This document shows, piece after piece, positions 6,745 through 15,646 of a stretch of 64,000 nucleotides of DNA. Made by a program: the position numbers and the translations under genes. The notes beneath the pieces are model-generated. The model was given only the letters and a program-made list of their open reading frames with translations, did no database searches and had not been told where the DNA came from. Numbering within the stretch: position 1 is the stretch's first letter; every line of letters begins with the position of its first letter. The stretch comes from Sediminispirochaeta bajacaliforniensis DSM 16054 (GTDB lineage Bacteria > Spirochaetota > Spirochaetia > DSM-16054 > Sediminispirochaetaceae). The stretch covers positions 1 to 64,000 of the forward strand of contig NZ_KB899407.1 of assembly GCF_000378205.1 (NCBI RefSeq). Reading direction: 5' to 3'.

Positions 6745-7902
6745 ATGGCAGTCATGAACTATTCGGTTCCAAGGACGATTGTATATGGCGAGAAGGCCCT
6801 GGATAAACTTGGAGAGCTGGAAGGGAAAAAAGCGATGCTGGTAACCGGCGGAAGCTCAATGAAACGGTTCGGCTTTCTTGATCAGGCAAAAAATATTCTC
6901 GAAAAAGCGGGCATGAAAACAGCCGTGATAGACGGGGTTGAACCAAACCCCTCGGTCAAAACGGTAAAGAAAGGCGCCGAAGCGATGATCGCTTTCCAGC
7001 CCGATTGGATCGTGGCCATCGGCGGAGGTTCTGCCCTGGATGCGGCAAAGGTGATGTGGTGCTTCTACGAACACCCAGAACTTACCTTTGAAGACATTGT
7101 TACCCCACTTACCATGCCAAAACTCAGAACAAAGGCACGTTTTGCAGCCATCCCCTCGACAAGTGGCACAGCATCGGAAATCACGGCGTTTTCCGTTATT
7201 ACGGATACCGATAACCACATCAAATATCCCCTTGTCTCTCCGGAAATGGTTCCCGATCTAGCGATTCTTGATCCGGCTCTTCCCGCAAAGATGCCGGCAC
7301 ATATCACCGCAAACACCGGCATGGATGTTATGGCACACGCTACCGAAGCGTTGGTATCAACCGCATCCACCAGCTTTACCGACCCTTACGCGCTCGAAGC
7401 AATCACCCTGGTTGCAGAATGGCTTCCCAAAGCCTACAAAAACGGTAACGATATGGAAGCCCGCTACCATATGCATAACGCATCCACTCTGGCAGGCATG
7501 GCCTTCACCAACGCATCCCTCGGCCTGGTGCACTCTTTAGCGCACAAGATCGGAGGAGAGTTTGGTGTTACCCACGGCCTTGCAAATGCTATTTTGATGC
7601 CCTGGATCATCGAATTCAACAAAAAATCGACAGATAAGTACGTACTGGCGGAAAAGGCGTTGAAGGTCGACAACCTTGAAAATGAAATCAGGCGGCTGAA
7701 TAAGGTTCTCGACATTCCCTCAAGTTTCGCAAGTTGCAATGAAGTAGACTTCAGCGAAGAAAAATTCAAAGCGGTCCTGGATCGTATGAGTGAGAATGCC
7801 TATAACGATCCATGTACCCTTACCAATCCCGGTGCGCCTTCGATTGCCGATGTAAAGGCGATCTACCAGGCTGCCTACTACGGAGAATGGAAGAAGGCAT
7901 AG
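6745..7902 (+). CDS. Iron-containing alcohol dehydrogenase
   Basis: A 385-residue group III alcohol dehydrogenase that interconverts alcohols and aldehydes or ketones with NAD(P)H. It shows GGGSALDAAK in the cofactor domain (about 93-102) and the metal-site elements DVMAHATEAL, LVHSLAHKIG and VTHGLANAI (about 193-285), supplying the Asp and three His ligands. AAGGAGG precedes the ATG by six bases. It is a single-gene unit: its own regulated promoter upstream and a strong terminator downstream. In a fermenter it would help dispose of reducing equivalents. The exact substrate (ethanol, butanol, diol) cannot be told. Confidence 0.9.
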   Translation: MAVMNYSVPRTIVYGEKALDKLGELEGKKAMLVTGGSSMKRFGFLDQAKNILEKAGMKTAVIDGVEPNPSVKTVKKGAEAMIAFQPDWIVAIGGGSALDAAKVMWCFYEHPELTFEDIVTPLTMPKLRTKARFAAIPSTSGTASEITAFSVITDTDNHIKYPLVSPEMVPDLAILDPALPAKMPAHITANTGMDVMAHATEALVSTASTSFTDPYALEAITLVAEWLPKAYKNGNDMEARYHMHNASTLAGMAFTNASLGLVHSLAHKIGGEFGVTHGLANAILMPWIIEFNKKSTDKYVLAEKALKVDNLENEIRRLNKVLDIPSSFASCNEVDFSEEKFKAVLDRMSENAYNDPCTLTNPGAPSIADVKAIYQAAYYGEWKKA

Positions 7903-7941
7903 CGGAGCATATCTGCTATAGCTTGTAAGTAAGGCTTTTCC

Positions 7942-7999
7942 AGGAACGGACCCGGACCCCAGCACAGACCCTCCTCTGCACCCGGGCCCGTTCCTTTTC
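7942..7999 (+). terminator. Rho-independent terminator after alcohol dehydrogenase
   Basis: AGGAACGGACCCGG (7942-7955) pairs with CCGGGCCCGTTCCT (7982-7995) with one mismatch, and TTTTCT follows. The loop is about 26 nt. Confidence 0.8.
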
Positions 8000-8001
8000 T
8001 A

Positions 8002-8149
8002 TAGTGTTCCGAATATTGGTGATATATTCGCTGTATCTTCTTTCCTCTGTGCATTTGTCCGGTGGCAATGGAAAAAAAGGAGCCATTACGTACATATGCC
8101 CATGGGAAAATGAGATAGGAGGTATGTATCACCAATATTCGGAACAGTA
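8002..8149. repeat. Miniature inverted-repeat element, copy C (148 bp, intact)
   Basis: This is the best-preserved copy of the second subfamily. The left end TAGTGTTCCGAATATTGGTG is an almost perfect inverted repeat of the right end, ATCACCAATATTCGGAACAGTA, and TA bounds both ends. The interior differs from copies A, E and F. No coding frame fills it. It is followed at once by a very GC-rich island. Confidence 0.8.
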
Positions 8150-8276
8150 GGGGGGAGTGGAAGACGCGAGGCGGCGCCCGGCGGAGGGGACGGAGCCGGG
8201 AAGCGTCAGCGTTGCGCCGCCGCTCCGCGACGGCAGGAGCGGCGCGGCTGAAACGAGGGGGGAGGCTTCCCCCCCC
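8150..8276. other. GC-rich structured island of unknown function
   Basis: About 127 bp of roughly three-quarters G+C stands in a chromosome near 50%. It begins exactly at the end of repeat copy C. Several helices can form: GGCGGCGC (8170-8177) with GCGCCGCC (8214-8221), CCCGGC (8177-8182) with GCCGGG (8195-8200), GCCGCTCC (8219-8226) with GGAGCGGC (8236-8243), and GGGGGGA (8257-8263) with TCCCCCC (8268-8274). It could be a structured RNA, a dispersed repeat, or part of a composite mobile unit. No credible gene is seen in it. Confidence 0.5.
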
Positions 8277-8283
8277 AATAAAA

Positions 8284-8718
8284 CTAAAAATAGCTCCCGT
8301 GATCTCTGAGTGTATCAAGGATCTGATCGTCGAAGAACATGTTGATAATCTTACGGTCCGTACCGTTGTCGTATTCGGTGATGACAATCTTAATCGGATA
8401 GTCGCTGCAGTAGACAAAATAGGTTGTTTCCTCAAGCCCTCCGAGACTGACGGTCGAGACCTTGTCCCAGGCAAGGTAGTCTCCGTAGAGCGATTTGATC
8501 TGGCTAAACTGGGCAATCCAGTTGTTACGTGTTTGGGTCACATTCACGACTTTCTCTTCCAGCAATGAACCGGCAAGCAAATTGGTAATCCCTTCTTCAT
8601 ACTTTTCCTGTTTCAGGGCCTGAAAAAAATCCCCGACCTTGGCATCAAGCTCTTTGGAAGCAAAGAGCGTGGAGATGGAAATAAGCATCAACAGAAAAAG
8701 GAGCGGTAAGCGTTTCAT
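8284..8718 (-). CDS. Secreted hypothetical protein
   Basis: A 144-residue protein with a clear signal peptide (MKRLPLLFLLMLISISTLFA, residues 1-20, then SKE). The mature part has an N-terminal helix rich in Lys and Glu followed by a beta-rich part with VYCSDYPIKIVITEY. This size and layout resemble DUF3887/NTF2-like periplasmic proteins, but no firm family is recognised. GAGGAG lies five bases before the ATG. It is monocistronic and lies between the GC-rich island and the terminator of the next operon. Confidence 0.7.
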   Translation of the reverse strand: MKRLPLLFLLMLISISTLFASKELDAKVGDFFQALKQEKYEEGITNLLAGSLLEEKVVNVTQTRNNWIAQFSQIKSLYGDYLAWDKVSTVSLGGLEETTYFVYCSDYPIKIVITEYDNGTDRKIINMFFDDQILDTLRDHGSYF

Positions 8719-8784
8719 ATATTCTCCTCATATAGGTTTACTTCAGATACTCGATAGTGTAACACGGGAAGAGGAAAGAAAAAA

Positions 8785-8817
8785 CGGCCGGAAGCTGGAG
8801 GATTTTGCTTCCGGCCG
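8785..8817 (-). terminator. Terminator of the flavoprotein-amidohydrolase operon
   Basis: CGGCCGGAAGC (8785-8795) and GCTTCCGGCCG (8807-8817) form a perfect 11-bp stem. On the minus strand a run of six T (TTTTTTC) follows it. Confidence 0.85.
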
Positions 8818-8854
8818 AAAAGGAAAGTGGGTATATCAATTGCAAGATCGAGAA

Positions 8855-11362
8855 TCAGATTCGTGATTCTGCAAGTTCGTCCACTACCGTTGCGGTGAGG
8901 GCACCGGTGGGACAAACCGAGACACAGGCACCGCAGCTGCGGCAAAGTTCTCGATCCACGCTCATGATCGGAAAATCAAGGGTCCTTGCGTTGTAGGGGC
9001 AGACGGCGACACAACGCAGACAGTTGATACAGCCGCAGTGCATGCAGCGGGCGGCCTCTCTTCGAGCGGCATCCTCGCTGAGGCCGGTTTCAACCTCCGG
9101 GAAACCTGACAGGCGCTCGGAGACGGGGAGCATCGGGCTCTCTTCTTTTGCACTGCCCACATCGGTCACCTCGATGAAGTAGCTTCGATGCTGGCTTTTG
9201 GTCTCCATAACCGAACCTGCTCCGCCGAGGCTTTGATGTATCGCCTGGGCGCTTCTCCGGCCGGCGGCGATGGCCTCGATCACCGATGCGGTCTCACTGG
9301 TGCAGTCTCCGGCGGCATAGATACCATCGCTTTTTGTCTTGCCGGTCGAACTATCGGAAAGGGGCGGAAGAAAATCGGTATCAACACGCTGCCCGGTTGC
9401 AATGATGACAAAGTCGGCATCGATGCTTTGCGACGGAGCTCCGGAGGGAACGGGCTTACGACGTCCCGACTCATCAATTTCGCCAAGGCTCATGGGGGTG
9501 TAGCGAAAGGCCGCGGCCTTGCCGTTGCCCTCTATGCTCTTTGGGCCGGCAAGGAAGATATAGCGTACCCCCTCTTTTTCGGCCTCGCTGATCTCCTCTT
9601 CGTAGGCGGGCATATCTTCCCGTTCCCTACGATACAGGAGGGTCACCGATGCTGCACCGATTCTCAAGGCGGATCGTGCCGCATCCACCGCAGCGTTTCC
9701 ACCACCGATCACCGCGACGTTTTTGCCCGAAAGGCTGGTGAAACGACCGAGCGCAAGATCCCGCAGGAAACGGACGCCGGAGACGACACCCTCTTTATCC
9801 ATACCGGGAATCTCGACCGCGGGATCTCCGTGAGCTCCGGTGGCAATGAGAACTCGCTCGTAGCCCTGCTGTTTTAACTCTTCTATGGAAAGATCCCTAC
9901 CGATGGTAATACCGGTTCTGATTTCCACGCCCATTCGGATGACCCGATCGACCTCCAGTTTGAGGATATTCTTGGGAAGTCGGAACTCGGGGATACCGAC
10001 GGCCAGCATGCCCCCCGCCATGGGGAGAGACTCAAAGATCGTCACGCTGTAGCCGACCCTGGCAAGATAATAGGCGGCGGTAAGTCCTGCGGGCCCGGCG
10101 CCGATAACGGCAAGTTTTTTCCCGTTCTTCGGAAGCATCTCGGGAAGCGGCAGTTTGTCGCCAAAGCTTTCATAGGTTTTATCTGCGGCAAGCCGTTTGA
10201 TGAGACGAATCTGCAAGGAATCATCGAAAAGAGAGCGCCGACAACTTCCCTCGCAGGGATGATCGCAGACCCTGCCGCAGATTCCGGGAAAGGGATTGGT
10301 AACGCTGATGGTTTCATACGCCTGCACATAGTTACCTTTCCGAACCATATCAAGATAGAGGGGAACATCAACCCCGGCGGGACAGGCAGCCTGGCATTTT
10401 GCGTAGTAGGGCTCATATGAGAACTCAAGCTTTGCCACTCGCTCCGCAGTGGGGAAATTGGGTAGTGCAATGCCTTTTGCCTTGGTAAGGGATGAATAGC
10501 CAAGCTGATCAAGTAAAACCGAAAGGTCATGGCAAAGCTTGTTGAGATAATCCATTCCGTGAATGATCAGACTGGAGCAGATGCCTAGGGCCTGGGCACC
10601 GGCCATTACGTATTCCACGGCGTCCTCGGCCTTGCCGATACCGCCGATACCGACAAGTTGACTACAGCCGTTTCGTGCAATCTCCGATACAATACGCATG
10701 GCAACCGGACGCATGGCGGCTCCGGAAAGCCAACCGTAGCCGTCGGCGCTGTTCATTTCGGGTCGGGCGTTTTGAATGTCGATCTTCAGGGTCGGTCCGA
10801 GAGAGTCAATGGCGGAAATAGCGTCCGCCCCCTTTTCAAGGCACTTCCTGGCAGTACCGACAGGATCGGGCCAATTCCCGCTCAGTTTACAGATGACGGG
10901 AATGGAAACCCGCTCTTTTGTGGCAACAAGCATGGGAAGCAAGGTATCTTCAGTATAACTGACAAGCTCGATCATATCGGCTCCGGCGGCCTCCGCACGT
11001 TTGACCAGAGCCTCTGCTTCGGGAAGGGTATGACCGATGCTGGCAATAACAACCGCTCCGGCGGCCTTGGTCATCGGGATTTCCCGCTCAAACCACACCT
11101 CGGGAGGAGAGTCCGCCCATTTTTCACAGTTGATCAGCGAATCCTCGTTCACGATTCCTATATGGGGAGTCGGGTTGATCGCCGCATTAAGGCGGATGGT
11201 TTTTGTCACCACGGCGCCTGCCCCTGCCTTGTGAGCCTCGATCAGGCCCTCGGCCGCATAGGAGAGTGGACCGGATGAGAGAATAAAGGGACTTTGCATG
11301 TTGATGCCGCAAAGCTCACAGCTGATATCGGCACCCTTCAATTCTTTGATATTAATCATCAT
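8855..11362 (-). CDS. PreA/PreT-like fused flavo-iron-sulfur oxidoreductase (atypical active site)
   Basis: An 835-residue fusion. Residues 1-300 are a dihydroorotate-dehydrogenase-like FMN barrel. Residues about 335-400 hold the Cys-rich Fe-S segment of GltD-like proteins (KCQAACPAG, GICGRVCDHPC). Next come FAD and NAD(P) folds (VIGAGPAGLTAAYYLA, VIGGGNAAVDAARSA), then a ferredoxin end with CINCLRCVAVCP and CRSCGACVSVCP. Dihydropyrimidine dehydrogenase has these modules in another order. The active-site loop, normally N-x-S-C-P, reads IELVSYTEDT here and lacks the catalytic Cys. The substrate may therefore not be a pyrimidine. It follows the amidohydrolase gene by 15 bp, so both act together, probably on an N-heterocycle. 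Confidence 0.75.
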   Translation of the reverse strand: MMINIKELKGADISCELCGINMQSPFILSSGPLSYAAEGLIEAHKAGAGAVVTKTIRLNAAINPTPHIGIVNEDSLINCEKWADSPPEVWFEREIPMTKAAGAVVIASIGHTLPEAEALVKRAEAAGADMIELVSYTEDTLLPMLVATKERVSIPVICKLSGNWPDPVGTARKCLEKGADAISAIDSLGPTLKIDIQNARPEMNSADGYGWLSGAAMRPVAMRIVSEIARNGCSQLVGIGGIGKAEDAVEYVMAGAQALGICSSLIIHGMDYLNKLCHDLSVLLDQLGYSSLTKAKGIALPNFPTAERVAKLEFSYEPYYAKCQAACPAGVDVPLYLDMVRKGNYVQAYETISVTNPFPGICGRVCDHPCEGSCRRSLFDDSLQIRLIKRLAADKTYESFGDKLPLPEMLPKNGKKLAVIGAGPAGLTAAYYLARVGYSVTIFESLPMAGGMLAVGIPEFRLPKNILKLEVDRVIRMGVEIRTGITIGRDLSIEELKQQGYERVLIATGAHGDPAVEIPGMDKEGVVSGVRFLRDLALGRFTSLSGKNVAVIGGGNAAVDAARSALRIGAASVTLLYRREREDMPAYEEEISEAEKEGVRYIFLAGPKSIEGNGKAAAFRYTPMSLGEIDESGRRKPVPSGAPSQSIDADFVIIATGQRVDTDFLPPLSDSSTGKTKSDGIYAAGDCTSETASVIEAIAAGRRSAQAIHQSLGGAGSVMETKSQHRSYFIEVTDVGSAKEESPMLPVSERLSGFPEVETGLSEDAARREAARCMHCGCINCLRCVAVCPYNARTLDFPIMSVDRELCRSCGACVSVCPTGALTATVVDELAESRI

Positions 11363-11377
11363 CTTTCCTCCACGATG

Positions 11378-12691
11378 TTATGAAAAGGTCCAAAACGTCT
11401 CAGTTGCCTCGCGCAGTTCGTCTTTGATCGCCGCCTCATCAAGGGTAAGCAGTTTTCCCTGTTCTTTGAGAAGAACGCCGTTGACCATAACCTCACAGAC
11501 ATCCTCGGGGTTTCGGAAAAGGATCAGTTGATCGTACACATTTTTCTCATTGATCGGTGTCGGTGTATCCAGACCGATGGTGATGATATCCGCCAGAGCC
11601 CCCTCTTTGATGGTCCCGATATCGTCTCTACCCATCGCTCTTGCACCTTGGGCTGTGGCAGTGTCATAGACCGCCGAGGCAGGCATCACCTGAGGATCCT
11701 GATGGTAGGCTTTATGGATCAGAAAGGCGCCCCGCATCACCTCGAAAAAATTATTAACATAACCGTCCGTACCGAGACCGGTGGTCACCCCTTTTTCCAG
11801 GTAACTCGGAATCGGGGCCACACCACCGCCGACCTCGCAATTTGAAAGGGGCATATGGACCACGCGTACCCCCCGTTCGGCGAGAATGTCGATCTCTTTC
11901 GGGCTCATTTGCACACCCTGGCTTGCAAGGACGTGAGGCCCGAGATAGCCCCACTCATCGTACAATTCAACGGGACGCTTACCGTATTTCTCCATGACCC
12001 AATTGGGTTCGTACACGCTTTCGGAAAGATGCATATGGATACCGCAGCCCAGTTCATCCGCCGCCTTTTTGGCCTGCATGATGTACTCTTTGCCGGCGGT
12101 AAACAAGGTGTGAATGGAAATCATCCCTTGCACCAGACTTCCCTCTTTATTGTTGTTCCTTGCAAAATCAATATTTTCCTTCAGACCGACCTGCCCATTC
12201 TCGGGACTTATTCGCTCACATGCCTCAAAACTGAGGATGCCTCGAAGACCTGCCGACTCCACAACACGTTTCTCAATATCCAGAGCACCGGGAACCGAAT
12301 TGGGCCCTTCCAGAACCTCCATGAAGGTGGTGATACCGCTTTTGATCATTTCCACACAGGCCCACTTCGTCGTGATTTCCACCAGACGATGGTCGATCCT
12401 GTTCTCCACATAGGGCCACCAGAAATCCTCAAGGAAGCTGGTAAAGTCGGTAACTACCGCATCGGCACTGATACCGTGGGAAAGCACACCATACATATGC
12501 ATGTGGCCGTTGATAAATCCCGGAGCAATAAGCTTATCGGTTGCATCGATACATTTGTCTCCGGCAGAAACGGTCAGGCTTTCGTTGGGTCCGACCTGCA
12601 CGATGGTATTCCCTTCCACCCGCACGCCCCACGCCTTTCGAATGCCTTCTTCGAGCATCAAAAAGCCACCTTTGATAACAGTATTGGCCAT
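11378..12691 (-). CDS. Amidohydrolase-superfamily deaminase/hydrolase (SsnA/TrzN-like)
   Basis: A 437-residue COG0402-type metal hydrolase. Metal ligands are seen as GHMHMYG (HxH, about 61-67), HMHLSES (about 218-224), VVHMPLSNC (about 273-281) and GLGTDGYVN (Asp, about 303-311). Relatives deaminate guanine, cytosine, S-adenosylhomocysteine or triazines. It is first in a two-gene operon with a PreA/PreT-like flavoprotein, a pairing that suggests stepwise breakdown of a heterocyclic base. Transcription starts at a strong promoter holding a LacI-type operator. The exact substrate is unknown. Confidence 0.8.
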   Translation of the reverse strand: MANTVIKGGFLMLEEGIRKAWGVRVEGNTIVQVGPNESLTVSAGDKCIDATDKLIAPGFINGHMHMYGVLSHGISADAVVTDFTSFLEDFWWPYVENRIDHRLVEITTKWACVEMIKSGITTFMEVLEGPNSVPGALDIEKRVVESAGLRGILSFEACERISPENGQVGLKENIDFARNNNKEGSLVQGMISIHTLFTAGKEYIMQAKKAADELGCGIHMHLSESVYEPNWVMEKYGKRPVELYDEWGYLGPHVLASQGVQMSPKEIDILAERGVRVVHMPLSNCEVGGGVAPIPSYLEKGVTTGLGTDGYVNNFFEVMRGAFLIHKAYHQDPQVMPASAVYDTATAQGARAMGRDDIGTIKEGALADIITIGLDTPTPINEKNVYDQLILFRNPEDVCEVMVNGVLLKEQGKLLTLDEAAIKDELREATETFWTFS

Positions 12692-12728
12692 GGTTACCCC
12701 TCTTGTGTCATTGTGATTGTCCTGAATG

Positions 12729-12757
12729 ATTATAGCCCCTTGAAACCGGTTTCACAA
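12729..12757 (-). promoter_or_regulatory. Promoter with LacI-type operator
   Basis: On the minus strand TTGTGA (12757-12752), 17 bp and TATAAT (12734-12729) form a near-consensus promoter. Between them lies TGAAACCGGTTTCA (12741-12754), a perfect 14-bp palindrome with a central CG, as bound by LacI-family repressors. The core AAACCGGTTT recurs in the promoter of the MFS gene (21240-21251). No LacI-family gene is in the window. Confidence 0.75.
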
Positions 12758-12795
12758 GTAAAATAGTACGAACTTAGAAGAAAATTTTTCACATG

Positions 12796-12817
12796 TAGTG
12801 TTACGAATCCTGGTGGT
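12796..12817. repeat. Miniature inverted-repeat element, copy D (left end only)
   Basis: TAGTGTTACGAATCCTGGTGG matches the left end of the family, and a short piece of interior (TTTCGGAAAAATC) may follow. No right end is seen before the kinase gene at 12871. Confidence 0.6.
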
Positions 12818-12870
12818 TTCGGAAAAATCAGGAATCAAAAGAAATGCCTTATAGATATATGATATAATGA

Positions 12871-14172
12871 ATGAAATCTTCTATGACAGAACATCAGATG
12901 ATCCACAGACGAATAGCCATCAAAGTACATTCTCTGCCATATGCCAGCACTATCGCTCTCTTTTTGTTCTGTAACTCCCTACTTTTGTATTTCGCTTCGA
13001 CCCTTTACTATGGCAGTATACAATCTCATAGTGCTTCGCTTTGGGCCGCCTTTCGATGGCAATTTCTCCTGTTAATGGCCATATCGTTTTGTGCTTCCAT
13101 ATCCCAGATTTTCTTTTACCTACAGAAGAGTTCCCGCCTGCTTTTTTCCGAGTTGATACAATTCGTTTCACTAGTACTTATTGGCCTACCGATGGGACAG
13201 GACCTCACTATTGAGATGATCCTCAGTTGTGCACTTATTACCATGATCATCATGACCAATAGCCCAATTGCATGGATAAAGGTCCCTTTTATTCTCCTGG
13301 CATTTACCGTATTCCAATTCAAGCTTCGCTTTTTAGGCTATACGGTTGAAGCAGCCAAAGGGCGAATTCTGGCTATCTCCGAAATTGTTCTGCTACTTGT
13401 CTCTCTCATCATGTTCTTTATCAAAGACCTCATCAGTAATAATATCGAACTGAGACAAAAAAACAGGCAGCTGGAGGAAACCACCGGTCTTCTTACCAAT
13501 GCTAATCGTTCCATTCAGGAATATACCCTGAGCATGGAAGAGCTATCTGCGGAAAAAGAGCGGTTGCGCATGACCCGGGAACTTCACGACATTATTGGTT
13601 ATACCATGGTTAACACTACAATAATGATGGAAGAAGCAATCGCCCGCTACAAGCAAAAGGATGAGAGTGCACTTCTGACCTTAATTGTCAAAACCAGGGA
13701 TCACGCAAAGAATGCGCATCAGGATGTCAGAAAAATATTATTAAATTATCGCTCGCAGCAAAAACGAAAGAGCTCTTTTATTAAGGACCTCATCAAACTG
13801 ACAGAGACCTTTTCCTTAGCAACGGGCATAAGCATAGAGGTTTTTCCGTCAAACTTTCCGTCTGTTTTACCGTATCATGTTAGTTATGCTTTACTCAGGA
13901 TTTCGCAGGAAGGACTTACCAACTCCCTTTATCATGGAAGGGCAAAGAACATCGTCTTTCTATTAACAAAAAGCATAGATTCGTTGTTTCTTATTATCAG
14001 GGACAACGGACAAGGGTCGATTCATTACGAAGAAGGTTTGGGTATCTCCGGTATGCGAGAGCGTTTACGAATGTTGAAAGGAACGCTCACCATCAAAGCA
14101 AAAAAAGATGTGTTTGAACTGCATATAGAAATTCCATACAAAGAGGGGCAACCAGATGTCGGATCGCATTAA
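12871..14172 (+). CDS. Membrane sensor histidine kinase (NarL/LiaS type)
   Basis: A 433-residue sensor kinase. Six or so hydrophobic segments fill residues about 22-190 with short loops, then a coiled coil (190-230). The H-box LRMTRELHDIIGYTM (about 231-245) is of the HisKA_3 type, and the ATPase end shows RISQEGLTNSLYHGRA (N-box) and GLGISGMRERL. The stimulus is not evident. It overlaps the response regulator gene by 17 bp, so the two are a pair, and both converge on a sugar ABC operon. A TATAAT at 12863-12868 is so close to the first ATG that a start at 12883 (MTEHQ) is possible. Confidence 0.88.
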   Translation: MKSSMTEHQMIHRRIAIKVHSLPYASTIALFLFCNSLLLYFASTLYYGSIQSHSASLWAAFRWQFLLLMAISFCASISQIFFYLQKSSRLLFSELIQFVSLVLIGLPMGQDLTIEMILSCALITMIIMTNSPIAWIKVPFILLAFTVFQFKLRFLGYTVEAAKGRILAISEIVLLLVSLIMFFIKDLISNNIELRQKNRQLEETTGLLTNANRSIQEYTLSMEELSAEKERLRMTRELHDIIGYTMVNTTIMMEEAIARYKQKDESALLTLIVKTRDHAKNAHQDVRKILLNYRSQQKRKSSFIKDLIKLTETFSLATGISIEVFPSNFPSVLPYHVSYALLRISQEGLTNSLYHGRAKNIVFLLTKSIDSLFLIIRDNGQGSIHYEEGLGISGMRERLRMLKGTLTIKAKKDVFELHIEIPYKEGQPDVGSH

Positions 14173-14833
14173 ACTGGTGCTCGCGGATGACCAGACACTC
14201 TTTCGCGAAAGCCTGTCCAATATTTTGAAACTGAAAGCGAAAGAATTCGATGTTGTCGGCCTGGCTCAAAACGGGGAAGAGGCCGTTGCCCTTGCGGCAT
14301 CAACCGCTCCGGATATCATTTTGATGGATGTCAGAATGCCTATTCTGGATGGAGTGGAAGCAACCAAAATCATCCATGAACGATTTCCGGACATTAAGAT
14401 CATGATGCTGACAACCTTCGATGACGATGAATATATTCTCCATGCCATTCAGAACGGAGCCATCGGTTATATCATTAAGACCATTCCACCCAACGAGCTG
14501 ATTACATCCATCATGGCCCTGAAAAACGGTATATTCCAGATGTCTCCTTCCATTGCCGGAAAATTGGCTCGGCAGAAAGTGTGGGAACAAACAAAGACAA
14601 ACATGCTGAACAAAGAACCGCTGCCTTCTTGGTTCCTCTCCCTGCGCGCCAAGGAACGGGCGCTACTTCTGTTAATCTGCCAGGGATACACAAATAAGGA
14701 GATTGGAAACAGGCTCTACCTTGCAGAACAGACGGTGAAAAACTACACAAGCCGAATCTATGAGGCAATGGAAGTAGATAACCGTCATGCTGCAATCAAA
14801 AAGGCCCTTGATGCCAATATCGACCAACTATAA
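14156..14833 (+). CDS. NarL/FixJ-type response regulator
   Basis: A 225-residue regulator. The receiver domain (5-120) has LADDQ (acidic pair), IILMDVRMP (phosphoacceptor Asp about 59), TTFDDDEY and KTIPPNE (conserved Lys). The C-terminal LuxR-type helix-turn-helix is at about 165-220 (ERALLLLICQGYTNKEIG, QTVKNYTSRIYEAM). It is the partner of the overlapping kinase. Its stop codon touches the stop codon of the convergent ABC permease gene (14833/14834), leaving no room for a separate terminator. Confidence 0.9.
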   Translation: MSDRIKLVLADDQTLFRESLSNILKLKAKEFDVVGLAQNGEEAVALAASTAPDIILMDVRMPILDGVEATKIIHERFPDIKIMMLTTFDDDEYILHAIQNGAIGYIIKTIPPNELITSIMALKNGIFQMSPSIAGKLARQKVWEQTKTNMLNKEPLPSWFLSLRAKERALLLLICQGYTNKEIGNRLYLAEQTVKNYTSRIYEAMEVDNRHAAIKKALDANIDQL

Positions 14834-15646
14834 TTATCCTTTGATGGCCCCCATCGTCAGGCCCTTTACCAGATATTTCTGAACGAACATGGTAAAAATG
14901 ACAATCGGAAGGATCGAGACAACACCGACAGCCGCCATTTCTCCCCATAAAACCCCCAGCACCGAAATGAAGCTGTTGACGATCGTCGGAACCGTCCGGG
15001 AATTAAAACTGGTTAGGAAAAATGCTAAAGCAAATTCATTCCAGCTTTGGATAAAACAGAAAATAGATGTGGCGGCTAAACCGGGGAAGATTGATGGAAA
15101 CACAACCCTGCAGAAACCTTCCAGACGCGTACATCCGTCAAGCCATGCCGATTCCTCGATAGACAAGGACACATCTTCAATAAAGCCTCTCATCATCCAG
15201 ATGGTAAAGGGAATATTGAACCCCAAATAGACAATGATCAGGAGTAGCTGCGTATCCAGAAGGTGGGTATAACGGGCCATGATAAAGAAGGGAATGACAA
15301 CCGCCATTGGAGGCAACATTCTAAGAGAAAGGATTCCAAACGCCAGTGACTCCTTTTTCCTGAATTGAAACCGGGCCAAGCCATATGCGGCAAGTGTCCC
15401 CAGAAACACAGAAATTGCAGTTGTCGCCACGACGACGATAGTACTATTCAGGATAAAACGCAGAAAATCATACTTCTGGAACACGGTTTTGTAGTTTTCC
15501 AGTGTGGGCTTAAACAAAACCGAGAAGCTGATAATATCAACGCGTTGTTTAAAGGAGATCAACAGCATCCATAAAACCGGGGCAAGCGCAGCAAGAATAA
15601 TGATCCACGTAACAACGGGAATAATTGGTGATTTCTTTCTCTTCAT
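14834..15646 (-). CDS. Sugar ABC transporter permease, MalG type
   Basis: A 270-residue inner-membrane permease with six predicted spans. The EAA loop, which docks the ATPase, reads EESAWLDGCTRLEGFCRVVFP near residues 180-200. It forms the heterodimeric channel with the MalF-type protein encoded just upstream (4-bp overlap). No ATPase gene is present in the cluster, so a shared MsmK/UgpC-type ATPase elsewhere is expected, as is common for such CUT1 importers. Confidence 0.9.
   Translation of the reverse strand: MKRKKSPIIPVVTWIIILAALAPVLWMLLISFKQRVDIISFSVLFKPTLENYKTVFQKYDFLRFILNSTIVVVATTAISVFLGTLAAYGLARFQFRKKESLAFGILSLRMLPPMAVVIPFFIMARYTHLLDTQLLLIIVYLGFNIPFTIWMMRGFIEDVSLSIEESAWLDGCTRLEGFCRVVFPSIFPGLAATSIFCFIQSWNEFALAFFLTSFNSRTVPTIVNSFISVLGVLWGEMAAVGVVSILPIVIFTMFVQKYLVKGLTMGAIKG

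Noticed and set aside
8212-8568. Plus-strand frame through the GC-rich island
   Set aside because: It runs antisense to the secreted hypothetical protein; the repetitive Arg/Gly start only reflects base composition.
9188-9877. Long plus-strand frame of 229 codons
   Set aside because: Antisense shadow of the flavoprotein gene, which has clear domains in its own frame.
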